A DNA stretch of 49,051 bases, from NCBI GenBank assembly GCA_030065025.1, contig JASJDY010000032.1, positions 1 to 49,051 on the forward strand, written 5' to 3'. Under the pieces are notes generated by a model, which searched no databases, was not told where the DNA came from, and saw nothing but the letters and a program-made list of their open reading frames with translations. This DNA comes from Planctomycetota bacterium (GTDB lineage: Bacteria > Planctomycetota > PLA2 > JAEUHO01). The position numbers and the translations under genes are program-made. Shown here piece by piece: positions 1 to 10,236 of the stretch. Position 1 is the first letter of the stretch. Each line of letters begins with the position of its first letter.

Positions 1-1446
1 GCGCGGCTCACGCGCTGGCAGCATCTGGCGAGCGACGACCGCCCTGCGTGGCTACGTCACATCGCCTCGTACCACGCCGGCGTCGCGGCCCTCGCTCTCC
101 GGGACCACGCGGAGGCGGAGCGCCGTTTCCGTGTCGCCCTCGAGGCCCACCCGCTGCTCGTGAGCGACAAGGTGCGCGTGCGTGCTGCGAGCCTGCAGCA
201 TCTCGCACTCGCAGGTCTCGCGCGGGACGCCACCGGCCCGCTCGACGTGTTTCTCACCGCTGCGCTCGACGGCCGTCGCCTGACGCTCGGCGAGGTGGTC
301 GGTCCGGACGATCTCCTCGTCGAACTCGAGGCTCGCGTCCGGGAGGACGGCACCGTCCTGCCCCGGGCGCTCGACGAGCGCCTCGACAAGGCGGCGCAGC
401 GGGCGGCCGACGGCATCGCCCTGCTCCGCGCTGTGCCGAAGCGCGGCGATCTCGCGCTCGTGGACGGCCGGGTCGCGCACCACGACGAGATCGAGCTCCA
501 GGTGCACGGACTCCAGAGCCTGGTCGCGCCGCCGCCCGGCTTCGAGGCGCGCGTCCACGCGGCCGTCGATCCGACCGACGTCTCCGCGGACCCGCTACGC
601 GCGCGCCTGGCCGCGCCGTTTTCGGCGGTGGTGTTGACCGTCGAGCGCGAGCCGCTCCAGGCCAAGAGCCTCCTCGCGCTGGTCGGGCTCGCCCTCGGGC
701 TCGGGTTCTACGTCGTCGGCGCCGTGCTGGCACTCCGTGGCTGGCGGCGCAGTCGCGACGCCGCACGGATGCAGGCCGACTTCACGGCGGCCGTCAGCCA
801 CGAGATGAAGACGCCGATCGCGTCGGTGCGGGCGATGGCCGAGATGCTCGCGCAGGGCGATGCCACGCTGGCGCAGCGCTACGCGCCGCGCATCGAGGGC
901 GAGATGCAGCGCCTCGGCGCTACCGTGCGCAACGTGCTCGACGCCGCGCAGATCGAGCGCGGCACCCTGCCCGTCCATCTCCAGCCCGGGGATCCTGCGG
1001 GCGTCGCGCAGCGCGCAGCGGAGGCCCAGCGCCCGGGCCTGGAGCGGCGCGGGCTGACGCTCGTCACGAGCATCGAGCCTGCCGCCGCGGCCCAGCCCCT
1101 CGACGCCGACGCGCTCGAGGGCGTGGTCGCGAACCTGCTCGACAACGCCGGCAAGTTCGCGTCCGACGGCGGCCGCGTGGAGGTGCGCGGTGAGGCCGTC
1201 GCTGCGGGCTACCGCCTGGCCGTGCTCGATCGCGGCCCCGGTCTCGGATCGGATGATGCGGAGTCCCTGTTCGGACGTTTCCAGCGTGGGGCGGCGGCGC
1301 GCATGGGCGCGGCGCCGGGCGTCGGACTGGGGCTGCACATTGCCCGTCAGGTGATCGAAGCGCACGGCGGTACGCTCGACGCGCGTGACCGGAGCGGCGG
1401 AGGCGCCGTCTTCGAGATCCACCTGCCGGTCCGGGACCCTGCATGA
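1..1446 (+). CDS. sensor histidine kinase, 5'-truncated by window edge
   Basis: Frame 1 is open from base 1. HisKA box FTAAVSHEMKTPIASVRAMAEML; HATPase motifs NLLDNAGKF, DRGPGLG, GVGLGLHIARQVIEAHGG; TM segment LLALVGLALGLGFYVVGAVLAL; ATGA overlap with the response regulator. Confidence 0.93.
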   Translation, partial: ARLTRWQHLASDDRPAWLRHIASYHAGVAALALRDHAEAERRFRVALEAHPLLVSDKVRVRAASLQHLALAGLARDATGPLDVFLTAALDGRRLTLGEVVGPDDLLVELEARVREDGTVLPRALDERLDKAAQRAADGIALLRAVPKRGDLALVDGRVAHHDEIELQVHGLQSLVAPPPGFEARVHAAVDPTDVSADPLRARLAAPFSAVVLTVEREPLQAKSLLALVGLALGLGFYVVGAVLALRGWRRSRDAARMQADFTAAVSHEMKTPIASVRAMAEMLAQGDATLAQRYAPRIEGEMQRLGATVRNVLDAAQIERGTLPVHLQPGDPAGVAQRAAEAQRPGLERRGLTLVTSIEPAAAAQPLDADALEGVVANLLDNAGKFASDGGRVEVRGEAVAAGYRLAVLDRGPGLGSDDAESLFGRFQRGAAARMGAAPGVGLGLHIARQVIEAHGGTLDARDRSGGGAVFEIHLPVRDPA

Positions 1447-2135
1447 GCCAACGCCTCCTCCTGGTGGAAGACGACGAGAGTCTCGGCGCCGTGCTGCTCG
1501 ACGCACTCGAGAGCGAGGGCTACCGCGCCGACTGGAATCGCGACGGTCGCGCCGCGCTCGACGCAGCACTGGCCACACCGTACGACCTGGTCGTGCTCGA
1601 CCTGATGCTGCCGAGCATGGACGGCTACGAGATCTGCCGCCGATTGAGGTCCGCGGGACGCGACGTGCCGATCCTCATGCTCACCGCGCGCGGGCGTGAG
1701 GAGGATCGCGTCATGGGGCTGGACCTCGGCGCGGACGACTACGTCGTGAAGCCCTTTTCGCTCAAGGAGCTGCTCGCCCGCATCCGCGCGCGTCTCCGCG
1801 CGAAGAGGCCGGTGGCTCCGGAGCTCGTCGTGATCGGCGACGCCGAGATCGACCTCGGGGCGATGCAGATCCGGCGCGACGGGACGACCATCGCGCTCAC
1901 GAAGCTGGAGGCGGGCGTGCTCGCGCTGTTCCTCGCCAACCCCGGCCAGGTGCTCTCGCGGGCGCGCTTCCTCGACGAGGTCTGGGGCTATCACCGCCAC
2001 CCCACGACCCGCACCGTGGACATGCACGTTGCGCGCGTGCGCGAGAAGCTGGGCGACGGGGGGCCGCATCCGCGCTGGATCAAGACGGTGCACGGGATGG
2101 GGTACCGATTCGATCGGGAGGATGCTCCCGCGTAG
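1443..2135 (+). CDS. OmpR/PhoB-family response regulator
   Basis: Receiver domain LLVEDDESLGAVL, DLVVLDLMLPSMDGYE, DDYVVKPFSLKELLARI; winged-helix C-terminus VWGYHRHPTTRTVDMHVARVREKLG...WIKTVHGMGYRF. Confidence 0.96.
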   Translation: MSQRLLLVEDDESLGAVLLDALESEGYRADWNRDGRAALDAALATPYDLVVLDLMLPSMDGYEICRRLRSAGRDVPILMLTARGREEDRVMGLDLGADDYVVKPFSLKELLARIRARLRAKRPVAPELVVIGDAEIDLGAMQIRRDGTTIALTKLEAGVLALFLANPGQVLSRARFLDEVWGYHRHPTTRTVDMHVARVREKLGDGGPHPRWIKTVHGMGYRFDREDAPA

Positions 2136-2160
2136 CGATTGCAGTACAGTCCCCGGCCGC

Positions 2161-3981
2161 ATGGACCTCGACATCCACGGCTGGATCGCGCTCGCTACCC
2201 TCGCCGGCGCCACGACCCTCTTCCTCACCAAGTGGCTGCCGATCCCCGTGACCGCGTTGAGCATCCCGGTCGTCCTGTTCGCCACGAACGTGCTGCCCGA
2301 CGCCAAGGACGCGCTCAAGGGCTTCGGCAACCAGGCGGCGCTGGCCATCGCGGCCGTGTTCGTGCTCGGGGCGGGTCTCAAGGAGTCGGGCGTCGCCACG
2401 CTCATCGCGCGCGGCCTGCAGCGGCTGGGGGGGACCAGCGAGCCGCGCCTCATCGTGCTCCTCATGCTGGCAGCCGGCGTGCTGTCCGCCGTCATGAGCA
2501 ACGCGGCCGTCGTCGCGATCCTGCTGCCCGTCGGCATCGCCCTGGCGCACCGCTCCGGCGTCGCCGCCTCGCGCCTCCTCATGCCGCTCGCGTTCGCCGC
2601 GGTGCTCGGCGGCACGATCACGCTCATCGGGACGGCGCCGAACTTCCTCGTCGGCGACTACATCGCGCAAGAGGGCGCCAAGCTGGCCGAGGGCCTCAAG
2701 CTCACGATCTTCGACTTCGCGCCGGTCGGGCTCGCCATCCTCGCGACGGGCACGCTGTTCATGGTGCTCGTCGGCCGGCGCATGCTGCCCGAGGTCAGGC
2801 GCGAGGATCGGTTCGCGGCCGCGCAGCTGCCGGTCGAGACGGCCGAGAGCTTCGGCGTGGCCGACAAGCTCTTCGCCCTGCCCATCACCGAGCGCTGCGG
2901 CTTCGCCAACATGTCCGTCGCGGAGGCCAACATCCGCAGCCGCTACAGCCTCGGCATCGTGATGATCCACCGTCCGAAGGCCGTCGCGCAGCGCTGGATC
3001 GATCCCGAGCCCGCGCGCACGATCCGCCCCGGCGACGTGCTCTACGTGCAGGGTGAGGAGGTCGCGGCCTGGAACATCTGCGAGGAGGAAGGACTACAGT
3101 TCAGCCTCGCGGAGGCGGGTGACCTGAAGGAGATCCTGCGCCGCGGTACGACGCTCGCCGAGATCGCGCTGCCTCCGCACTCGCGTGCCGCGGGACGGAC
3201 GCCGCGCGACATGCGGTTCGGGGAGCGCTTCGGGCTCGACGTGCTCGCCGTGAGCCGCCGCGACGGCGTCATGGTGGACGCGCCCAGCGACGTCAAGCTC
3301 GAGGTCGGTGACGCGTTCCTCGTCTCCGGTCCGCCCGAGAAGGTGCATCAGATCTCGCGGCACCCCGACTTCACGGTCCTCACGGACATCTCCCAGGAAG
3401 AGGACGTCACGCGGGCGCCCATCGCGATCGGCCTGCTCTTCACCGCGCTGATCCCGCCGATCGTGCACGGCGTACCGCTGGCGGTGTCGGGTCTCGGTGC
3501 CGCGCTCCTCATGTACGCCACGGGCTGCGTCTCGAAGCGCGCCGTGCGGCGCGCGGTCGACTGGAACGTCATCTTCCTGATCGTCGGCACGCTGCCGCTC
3601 GGCATCGCGCTCGACCGCCATGACGTGGCCGCCGTGGCTGCAGGCTGGATCAGCGACCTCGGCGGCGCGACGGGGCCGATGGGCGTGTTCGGCGCGCTCT
3701 TCCTGCTCGCTGCCGGCGTGGCCGTGCTGACGAGCAACGCCGCGGCTGCCGTGATCGTGGCGCCCGTCGCCGCCCGCGCCGCGGTGGAGGCCGGCGTCGA
3801 TCTGCGCGACGCGCTGCTCGTCATGGGGTACGGCTGCAGCTGTGCGTTCCTGCTGCCGTTCGCGCAATGCAACATCCTGGTGATGGCCCCCGGCGGATAC
3901 AAGACACGCGACTTCCTGCGGATCGGCGCGTGGATGAGCCTCGTCATGGCGGTGACGACGATCGTGCTCTTCTCGTTGTGA
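2161..3981 (+). CDS. SLC13/DASS-family permease with central TrkA-C (RCK-C) domains
   Basis: Start MDLDIHGWIALATLAGATTLFLTKWLPIPVTALSIPV; SNAAVVAILLPVGIAL and LTSNAAAAVIVAPVA permease motifs; soluble centre with two RCK-C-like segments (GDVLYVQGEE, GDAFLVSGPPEKV). Confidence 0.9.
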   Translation: MDLDIHGWIALATLAGATTLFLTKWLPIPVTALSIPVVLFATNVLPDAKDALKGFGNQAALAIAAVFVLGAGLKESGVATLIARGLQRLGGTSEPRLIVLLMLAAGVLSAVMSNAAVVAILLPVGIALAHRSGVAASRLLMPLAFAAVLGGTITLIGTAPNFLVGDYIAQEGAKLAEGLKLTIFDFAPVGLAILATGTLFMVLVGRRMLPEVRREDRFAAAQLPVETAESFGVADKLFALPITERCGFANMSVAEANIRSRYSLGIVMIHRPKAVAQRWIDPEPARTIRPGDVLYVQGEEVAAWNICEEEGLQFSLAEAGDLKEILRRGTTLAEIALPPHSRAAGRTPRDMRFGERFGLDVLAVSRRDGVMVDAPSDVKLEVGDAFLVSGPPEKVHQISRHPDFTVLTDISQEEDVTRAPIAIGLLFTALIPPIVHGVPLAVSGLGAALLMYATGCVSKRAVRRAVDWNVIFLIVGTLPLGIALDRHDVAAVAAGWISDLGGATGPMGVFGALFLLAAGVAVLTSNAAAAVIVAPVAARAAVEAGVDLRDALLVMGYGCSCAFLLPFAQCNILVMAPGGYKTRDFLRIGAWMSLVMAVTTIVLFSL

Positions 3982-4006
3982 GCGCGGTTGTGTATCGTCC
4001 CGGAGC

Positions 4007-5815
4007 ATGGAGCTGACCGTCCACGGCTGGATCGCGCTCGCGACGCTCGCCTTCGCGACGACCATGCTCATCACGCGTTGGCTGCCGATCCCGATCACGG
4101 CGCTCAGCATCCCCGTCATCCTGACCTCGACGGGCGTGCTCAGCGATCCGCGCGATGCGCTGCGTGGCTTCGGCAACAACGCCGTGATCGCCATCGGCGC
4201 CATCTTCGTGGTCGGAGCCGCGCTGCGGGAGAGCGGCGTGGCGACGTTGATCGCGCGGGGCCTGCAGCGCGTCGGCGGACGCAGCGAGACGGGCCTCGGG
4301 CTCCTGCTCATGGGGGCCACGGCGCTCATGGCGGCGTTCATGAACAACACCGCCGTCGTCGCGATCCTGCTGCCGGTCGGCGTCGTGCTCGCGCGCCGGT
4401 CCGGGCTCGCCCCCTCGCGGTTGCTGATGCCGCTCTCGTTCGCGGCCGTGCTGGGCGGCACGATCAGCCTCATCGGCACCGCCCCGAACTTCATCGTGGC
4501 CGACTACTACAACGAGGGTGACTTCGAGGGCAAGATCGGCATCTTCGACTACGCCTTCGTCGGCATACCGATCACCGTGGTCGGCGTGGTCTTCATGGCC
4601 TTCGTCGGCCGGCGCTTCCTACCGACGATCAGCACGGAGGATCGTCTCGCTGCTGCGCAGGTCCCCGAAGAGGTGGCCAGCAGCTACGCCGTGCCGGACA
4701 AGTTGTTCACGCTGCGGATCGGGGGCCACTCCCCGCTCGTGGGCAAGACGATCGCCGAGTCGGGCGTGCGCAACCAATACAGCCTCGAGATCGTGATGAT
4801 TCGCCGTCCCACGGCGCTGGCCGACAAGTGGATGCATCCGGATCCGGGGCTGCGCCTGGAGCGCGGCGACGTCCTCTACGTCAGTGGCGACGACGCGCAG
4901 GCCTGGGACATCTGCGAGGAGGAGGCGCTCCAGTTCGGGCTCGCAGATCGCGAGTCCATCAACGAGCTGCTGGGACACGGCGCGACGCTGGCCGAGGTCA
5001 CGCTCACGCCGCACTCCCCGGCCATCGGACGCACGTTCCGGCGCATGGACTTCCGCAAGCGCTTCGGTCTCAACGTGCTCGCGATCTTCCGCCGGAACGA
5101 GGTCCTCCGTGAGAACCTGCCCGAGGAGCCGCTGCAGCTGGGCGACGCGTTCCTGGTGACGGGCACGCCGCGCAACGTGCGTGCGCTCGAGCGCCATCCC
5201 GACTTCAACGTGCTCACGGATCAGAGCCAGGTCGAGGACGTCACGCGCGCACCGCTCGCCATCCTGCTCATGCTCGTGGCGCTCGTGCCGCCGATCGCGT
5301 TCGACTTCCCGCTCCCGATCAGCGCGATGGGCTCGGCGATCCTGATGGTGCTCACGCGCTGCATCTCCCGCTCGGCGCTCCGGCGCTGCATGGACTGGCC
5401 CGTGCTCGCGCTCCTCGTCGGGACGATGCCGCTCGGCACCGCGCTCGAAGAGCAGCAGATCGCCGGCGGCGTGGCGACGTTCCTCACCGATCTGAGCTCG
5501 GAGCCGCTCGTCCTGTTCGCCCTGCTCTTCGGCATGGCGGCCGTGTTCTCCAACCTCGCCAGCAACGCAGCCGCGGCCGTGATCATGGCGCCCGTCGCCG
5601 TGCGGATCGCCGCGGGCGTCGAAGGGATGGAGCCCAAGGCCGCGCTCCTGGCCATGGCCTACGGCTGCTCCTGCAACTTCATCGTCCCCTTCTCGCAGTG
5701 CAACCTGATCGTGATGGCGCCCGGCGGCTATCGCGCGCTCGACTACATCCGTACGGGGCTGGCGCTGTCCTTCGTCATGGCCGCCACGACGATCATCACG
5801 CTCTCGTTCATGTGA
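4007..5815 (+). CDS. SLC13/DASS-family permease with TrkA-C domains (tandem paralog of preceding CDS)
   Basis: MELTVHGWIALATLAFATTMLITRWLPIPITALSIPV...; collinear similarity with 2161..3981 along the whole length. Confidence 0.9.
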   Translation: MELTVHGWIALATLAFATTMLITRWLPIPITALSIPVILTSTGVLSDPRDALRGFGNNAVIAIGAIFVVGAALRESGVATLIARGLQRVGGRSETGLGLLLMGATALMAAFMNNTAVVAILLPVGVVLARRSGLAPSRLLMPLSFAAVLGGTISLIGTAPNFIVADYYNEGDFEGKIGIFDYAFVGIPITVVGVVFMAFVGRRFLPTISTEDRLAAAQVPEEVASSYAVPDKLFTLRIGGHSPLVGKTIAESGVRNQYSLEIVMIRRPTALADKWMHPDPGLRLERGDVLYVSGDDAQAWDICEEEALQFGLADRESINELLGHGATLAEVTLTPHSPAIGRTFRRMDFRKRFGLNVLAIFRRNEVLRENLPEEPLQLGDAFLVTGTPRNVRALERHPDFNVLTDQSQVEDVTRAPLAILLMLVALVPPIAFDFPLPISAMGSAILMVLTRCISRSALRRCMDWPVLALLVGTMPLGTALEEQQIAGGVATFLTDLSSEPLVLFALLFGMAAVFSNLASNAAAAVIMAPVAVRIAAGVEGMEPKAALLAMAYGCSCNFIVPFSQCNLIVMAPGGYRALDYIRTGLALSFVMAATTIITLSFM

Positions 5816-5889
5816 GGGTCGTCCGACCCCGGTCCCGGCTCGCCCGGCGCCGGTCTGGCGGTACCTTCGGGGGCCCTGGAGGAGGCTCC

Positions 5890-7044
5890 ATGCGCTCGCT
5901 ATCTCGCGTCCTGATCGTCGTCGTCGTTCCCCTGCTGCTCGCGCTGCCCGCGATCGCCGAGGACGCCAAGCCCGATCCCGTGATCCCGGGCTACAGCATC
6001 GAGTTCCTGATGCCCACGAGCGAGAAGGGGCCGGACGGCTGGAAGGCCGGCGACGGTTCCGTTGCGGGCGCGCCCACCGAGGACGGTCTCACGGAGCTGG
6101 CCGAGTCCTGCAAGCTCGACGACGACACCTTCTACGTCGAGACCGGCGTCCTCAAGCAGGGCAGCGACAAGGTCGGCCTCGCGATGCTCGACGTCGACGA
6201 GAACGTGTTCGCGTTCCGCGCGAAGCTCGACGCGCAGGCATCGGCCTCGGGTTGGGTTGTCCGCGAGCTCGGTAGCCCGGCACGCCTCGCCGTGCTGTCC
6301 GGCTCGAAGGCTGCGGCTGCGGCCGACGGGCTCATGGTGCACGTCGTCTACGCGATCGGCGAGATGGCCATGAACCGCGTTCGTGGTCAAAGCGCCATGC
6401 AGGCCGCCGGCCAGGAGGCTGCGCTCGAGTACGTCGAGTCCATCCAGCGCATCGTGCCGGACACCGGCCTCGCCCACGGCATCATCGGCCGCGTCCACTG
6501 GCTGCGCTCGCTGCCGAAGAAGCGCGGGGACAAGCCCGACCGGCCGTTGCAGGACAAGTCGATCGGCTCGTTCAAGAAGGCGATCGCGAGCAGCGCGAAG
6601 CACCCCCCGAAGGGGCGCGTGCTCGTGTGGATCTCGGGGACGCTCGGCGGGATGCTGCTCGAGCGCAAGGACAAGGCGCTGCTGGCCGACGCGACCGCCG
6701 CGCTCCAGACGGCCGTCGACAACGAGCTCGAGGCGCCGACGAACAACCAGCGCTACAGCAACCGCTACAACCTGACGTGCGCCCTCGCGCGCGCGGGCAA
6801 GGTCGACGCCGCCTTCAAGATGCTCGAGAAGAGCATCGAGGTCGGCAAGACGCTGCCGCCGGGGTTCTGGCGCCAGAGCTTCCAGCACATGGAGCAGAAG
6901 GACCAGGACCTCGCTCCGCTGCGCCGGGATGGGCGATTCAAGAAGCTCATGGACGAGCATCGTCCCGAGGCGCCCAAGAAGCGCCCCATGCCGCCGAAGC
7001 AGGAGCCGAAGAAGGACGAGCCCAAGCCGAAGGACGATCGGTAG
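5890..7044 (+). CDS. secreted protein with signal peptide and TPR-like C-terminal region
   Basis: [26 protein letters not shown] signal peptide; GGAGGAGG Shine-Dalgarno upstream; helical repeat-like [26 protein letters not shown]; Pro/Lys-rich C-terminal tail. Confidence 0.8.
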   Translation: MRSLSRVLIVVVVPLLLALPAIAEDAKPDPVIPGYSIEFLMPTSEKGPDGWKAGDGSVAGAPTEDGLTELAESCKLDDDTFYVETGVLKQGSDKVGLAMLDVDENVFAFRAKLDAQASASGWVVRELGSPARLAVLSGSKAAAAADGLMVHVVYAIGEMAMNRVRGQSAMQAAGQEAALEYVESIQRIVPDTGLAHGIIGRVHWLRSLPKKRGDKPDRPLQDKSIGSFKKAIASSAKHPPKGRVLVWISGTLGGMLLERKDKALLADATAALQTAVDNELEAPTNNQRYSNRYNLTCALARAGKVDAAFKMLEKSIEVGKTLPPGFWRQSFQHMEQKDQDLAPLRRDGRFKKLMDEHRPEAPKKRPMPPKQEPKKDEPKPKDDR

Positions 7045-7050
7045 GGAGCG

Positions 7051-8238
7051 CTACACCCTCTCCACGAGCGTCGCGAGGCCCAGGCCACCGCTGATGCAGA
7101 GCGTGGCCACGCCGCGCTTGGCGTCGCGCTCCTCCATCGCGTGCAGGAGCGTCACCAGGATGCGCGCGCCGGTTGCACCGATCGGGTGGCCGAGCGCGAT
7201 CGCGCCGCCGTCCACGTTCAGCTTCTCCTCGGGGATGTTCAGCTCGCGGTTGCAGGCGAGCACCTGCGCGGCGAACGCCTCGTTGAGCTCCCAGAGGTCG
7301 ATGTCGTCCACCGTGAGGCCCGTCTGGTCGAGGAGCTTGCGCACGGCCGGCACCGGGCCGATGCCCATCACCTTCGGATCGACACCCGCCTCCGTGTAGG
7401 CGAGGAGCTTCGCCTGGGGCGTGACGCCGTGCTTCTCGACGGCCTTCTCGGACAGCACGCAGATCGCTGCCGCGCCGTCCGTGATGCCGCTCGCGTTGCC
7501 GGCGTGCACCGTGCCGCCCTCCTTGCGGAAGACGGGCGGCAGCTTGGCCATCTTCTCGATCGTCACGCCGTCGCGCGCATGCTCGTCGGCGGTGAAGGTC
7601 CACTCGCCCTTCTTGCGGTCCTTGAGCGGGATGCCGACCTTCTCTGCGTCGAAGCGGCCGCGCCCTCGGGCCTCCTCGCAGCGAGCCTGGCTCTGGGCGG
7701 CGTAGCGATCCTGGTCCTCGCGCGAGATGTCGTACTGGTCCACGAGGTTCTCGGCCGTCGCGCCCATCAGCTGGTCGGCGAGCATGCAGTGGAAGCCGTC
7801 GCGGTACATGCCGTCCACGACCTGGTCGTTGCCCAGTCGGTACCCCCAGCGCGCGCGCGGCAGGAAGTAGGGCGTGTTCGACATGCTCTCCATGCCACCG
7901 GCCAGGATCGCGTCGGCCTGGCCCAGGCGGATGGCGTCCGCGCCCAGGTGCACGGTCTTGAGCCCGCTGCCGCAGGCCATGTTGATCGTCCACGCCGGCG
8001 CCTCGACGGGCACCCCCGTCCGGACCGACACCTGGCGGCCCGGCCCGGGCCCCTGGCCGGCCTGCCGGCCGTGCCCGAACAGGGTCTGGTCGATGGCCGC
8101 GGGCGGCACGCCTGCCCGCTCCAGCGCCGCCTTCGAGGCGTGGACGCCCAGGTCGGGAGCAGAGAGGCCCGCCAGGGAGCCGCCGAACTTGCCGATGGGG
8201 GTGCGTACGCCCCCTGCGAGGTAGATGCCGTCGAGCAC
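7051..8238 (-). CDS. acetyl-CoA C-acetyltransferase (thiolase)
   Basis: GTG start giving [95 protein letters not shown]. Confidence 0.93.
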   Translation of the reverse strand: MLDGIYLAGGVRTPIGKFGGSLAGLSAPDLGVHASKAALERAGVPPAAIDQTLFGHGRQAGQGPGPGRQVSVRTGVPVEAPAWTINMACGSGLKTVHLGADAIRLGQADAILAGGMESMSNTPYFLPRARWGYRLGNDQVVDGMYRDGFHCMLADQLMGATAENLVDQYDISREDQDRYAAQSQARCEEARGRGRFDAEKVGIPLKDRKKGEWTFTADEHARDGVTIEKMAKLPPVFRKEGGTVHAGNASGITDGAAAICVLSEKAVEKHGVTPQAKLLAYTEAGVDPKVMGIGPVPAVRKLLDQTGLTVDDIDLWELNEAFAAQVLACNRELNIPEEKLNVDGGAIALGHPIGATGARILVTLLHAMEERDAKRGVATLCISGGLGLATLVERV

Positions 8239-8340
8239 GATGGGCCTCCCGGGCTGCCGCGGCCGGTTCACCGCGGGGCTGGGGATCCTACCGGCGGTGG
8301 CCGCGGGCGGGGTAGCCTTGCCCGCCGGCAGGAGAGGCCC

Positions 8341-9477
8341 ATGGCCGCGAAGAAGAAGGCAGCGAAGAAGAAGGCGGCGGCCAAGAAGGCGGCCAAGAAG
8401 AAGGCTGCGCCGAAGAAGAAGGCCGCGGCCAAGAAGACCGCCAAGAAGGCGCCCGCGAAGAAGAAGGCCGCCAAGAAGACCGCCAAGAAGGCGGCGAAGA
8501 AGGCGGCCAAGAAGACCGCGGCGGCGCCCGCCGTTCCCGCCGAGGACCTCCCTGAGGAGGAGCTCGAGGAAGAGCCGGTCGAGCTGCTGCCGCCGATGCC
8601 CAAGATGCCGCCGCGCAAGGCGGGTCCCATCACGCTGGCCTACGGTGGCGCCTCCGACCAGGCCTTCATGGTCTTCGCCCTGGCCGCGGAGCAGGTCGAC
8701 ACCGAGGACCGTACGTACGAGCTGGTCCGCCGCGAGATCCAGGAGCTCGAGGCGGAGGCCGAGAAGGTCGTGCACGACGTCACGGCGATCAGCTTCGGCG
8801 CGTACCCGCGTCTGCGGGATCGCTACCTGCTGCTCGCGTGCGGCGGTGCGTACGGTGACCACCAGGGACCGATCCTCGTCGCGCGCAAGCCGATTCGCGC
8901 CGGTGAGGTCGAGGGGCTCGAGGTCGCCGTGCCGGGCGAGGACTCGTCGGCGGCGCTCGCGCTGCGTCTCTGGCTGCCGCAGGCCAACCTGAAACTGAAG
9001 CCGATGCCCGTGCGCGAGATCTCGCTTCGCGTGCGCGCCGGCCATGTGCGCGCGGGCCTGCTCGTGAACGAGGACATCGTCACGTACCGCAACCACAACC
9101 TCGTGCGCATCGTGGACCTCGGCCAGTGGTGGGGCGACCGTACGGAGGGGCTGCCGATCGCGCTCACCGCCAACGTCATCCGACGCGACATCCCCGAGGA
9201 GCTGCGCGTCAAGATCGCGCTCGATCTCAAGCGCTCGATCGCGTACGCCCTCGGCCATCGCGAGGAGGCGCTCGACTGGGCGATGCAGTTCGCGGGCCGC
9301 AACGTGCGCGAGACGCTCGATCGCTTCGTGGGGCGCTACGTCAACGACCTGTCGCTCGACTGCGGCGAGCGTGGGCGTCAGGCGGCGCGGCTGCTCTTCC
9401 AGGAGGGCGCGCGGCACCGCTTCCTCGATGAGGCGTACGAGCCGGTCTACCACGGGGACGAAGCGGCCAACGAGTAG
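8341..9477 (+). CDS. mqnD: 1,4-dihydroxy-6-naphthoate synthase-like (MqnD, futalosine pathway) with N-terminal histone-H1-like Lys/Ala tail
   Basis: Tail MAAKKKAAKKKAAAKKAAKKK...; MqnD-like ITLAYGG..QAFMVFALAAEQVDTEDRTYE, DVTAISFGAYPRLRDRYLLLACGGAYG.GPILVARKP, GLEVAVPGEDSSAAL, IVDLGQWWGDRTEGLPIAL, RSIAYALGHREEALDWA, YVNDLSLDCGERGRQAARLLF. Confidence 0.85.
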   Translation: MAAKKKAAKKKAAAKKAAKKKAAPKKKAAAKKTAKKAPAKKKAAKKTAKKAAKKAAKKTAAAPAVPAEDLPEEELEEEPVELLPPMPKMPPRKAGPITLAYGGASDQAFMVFALAAEQVDTEDRTYELVRREIQELEAEAEKVVHDVTAISFGAYPRLRDRYLLLACGGAYGDHQGPILVARKPIRAGEVEGLEVAVPGEDSSAALALRLWLPQANLKLKPMPVREISLRVRAGHVRAGLLVNEDIVTYRNHNLVRIVDLGQWWGDRTEGLPIALTANVIRRDIPEELRVKIALDLKRSIAYALGHREEALDWAMQFAGRNVRETLDRFVGRYVNDLSLDCGERGRQAARLLFQEGARHRFLDEAYEPVYHGDEAANE

Positions 9478-9522
9478 CGCGGCCCGGTGTGACCGACGCC
9501 GCCCCTCGCGCGATGTAGGGGC

Positions 9523-10236
9523 ATGCGCCTCCTGCTCCTCGCCCTCTTCCTCACCGCCTGCACCCCGTCCCCGCCGTCCGGCCCGCCCGCGCTCGTCCTC
9601 GCGCACGAGGTCCTCACGATCGGGGAGGTGCCCGGTGACACCTTCGCCGTCGTCCGTGTCCCGTGGCGCCGGACCGGAGCGGGGACCCTGCGTGTGCTCG
9701 CCGTCGAGACCGACTGCGGTTGCGCCGTCGCCGAGGGGCCCCGCGGTGACCAGCCGGCCGGCGCACGCGGTGAGATCGTCGTCCGCGTCCACGGCCTTCG
9801 CCGGGCCGGGCCCTTCGCGCACCGGGTGACCGTCTACACGGATCAGCGCCCGCCGCGCGACCGGGTCTCGTGCCGCCTCCGCGGCTGGACGGGAAGGCCC
9901 GCCGCGTTCGCGCCGGGCGCGCTCGCGCTGGGCCCCCGCTCCCCGCGCGCCAGCCTCACGCGAGACGTCGAGCTGCGCCTCGACCCGTCCGTGGATGCGC
10001 CGGATCTCACCGTGCGCCTGACGGGCGTCGCCGGCACCGCGAGTCTGCTACCGCCGGCGCGGCCGGCCGTGCCGGGGCGCCTGCTGCTGCTCGAGTTGGA
10101 GGCGCCCGCGGAGCCGGGGCCCTTCACGGCGCAGGTGGAACTCGCCCGCGGCTCGCGGGTGCTCGCGGTGCTGCCGATCCGCGGTCGCGTCAGACTGCCG
10201 CGCCGAGGACCCCCAGGTCGTGGCCGACCTCGGTGA
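9523..10236 (+). CDS. DUF1573-like lipoprotein
   Basis: Lipobox [16 protein letters not shown]1573-type [13 protein letters not shown]...[25 protein letters not shown]. Confidence 0.75.
   Translation: MRLLLLALFLTACTPSPPSGPPALVLAHEVLTIGEVPGDTFAVVRVPWRRTGAGTLRVLAVETDCGCAVAEGPRGDQPAGARGEIVVRVHGLRRAGPFAHRVTVYTDQRPPRDRVSCRLRGWTGRPAAFAPGALALGPRSPRASLTRDVELRLDPSVDAPDLTVRLTGVAGTASLLPPARPAVPGRLLLLELEAPAEPGPFTAQVELARGSRVLAVLPIRGRVRLPRRGPPGRGRPR

Noticed and set aside
8344-8520. AAGAAGGCGGCC-like tandem pattern as satellite or CRISPR
   Set aside because: Repeat units are codon-phased KKAA within one ORF; no spacers or conserved direct repeats.
9512-9523. TGTAGGGGCATG as a further repeat copy
   Set aside because: Only the short 9-mer matches; no stem partner or TGAGCGA loop, and it abuts the start codon of the DUF1573 gene.
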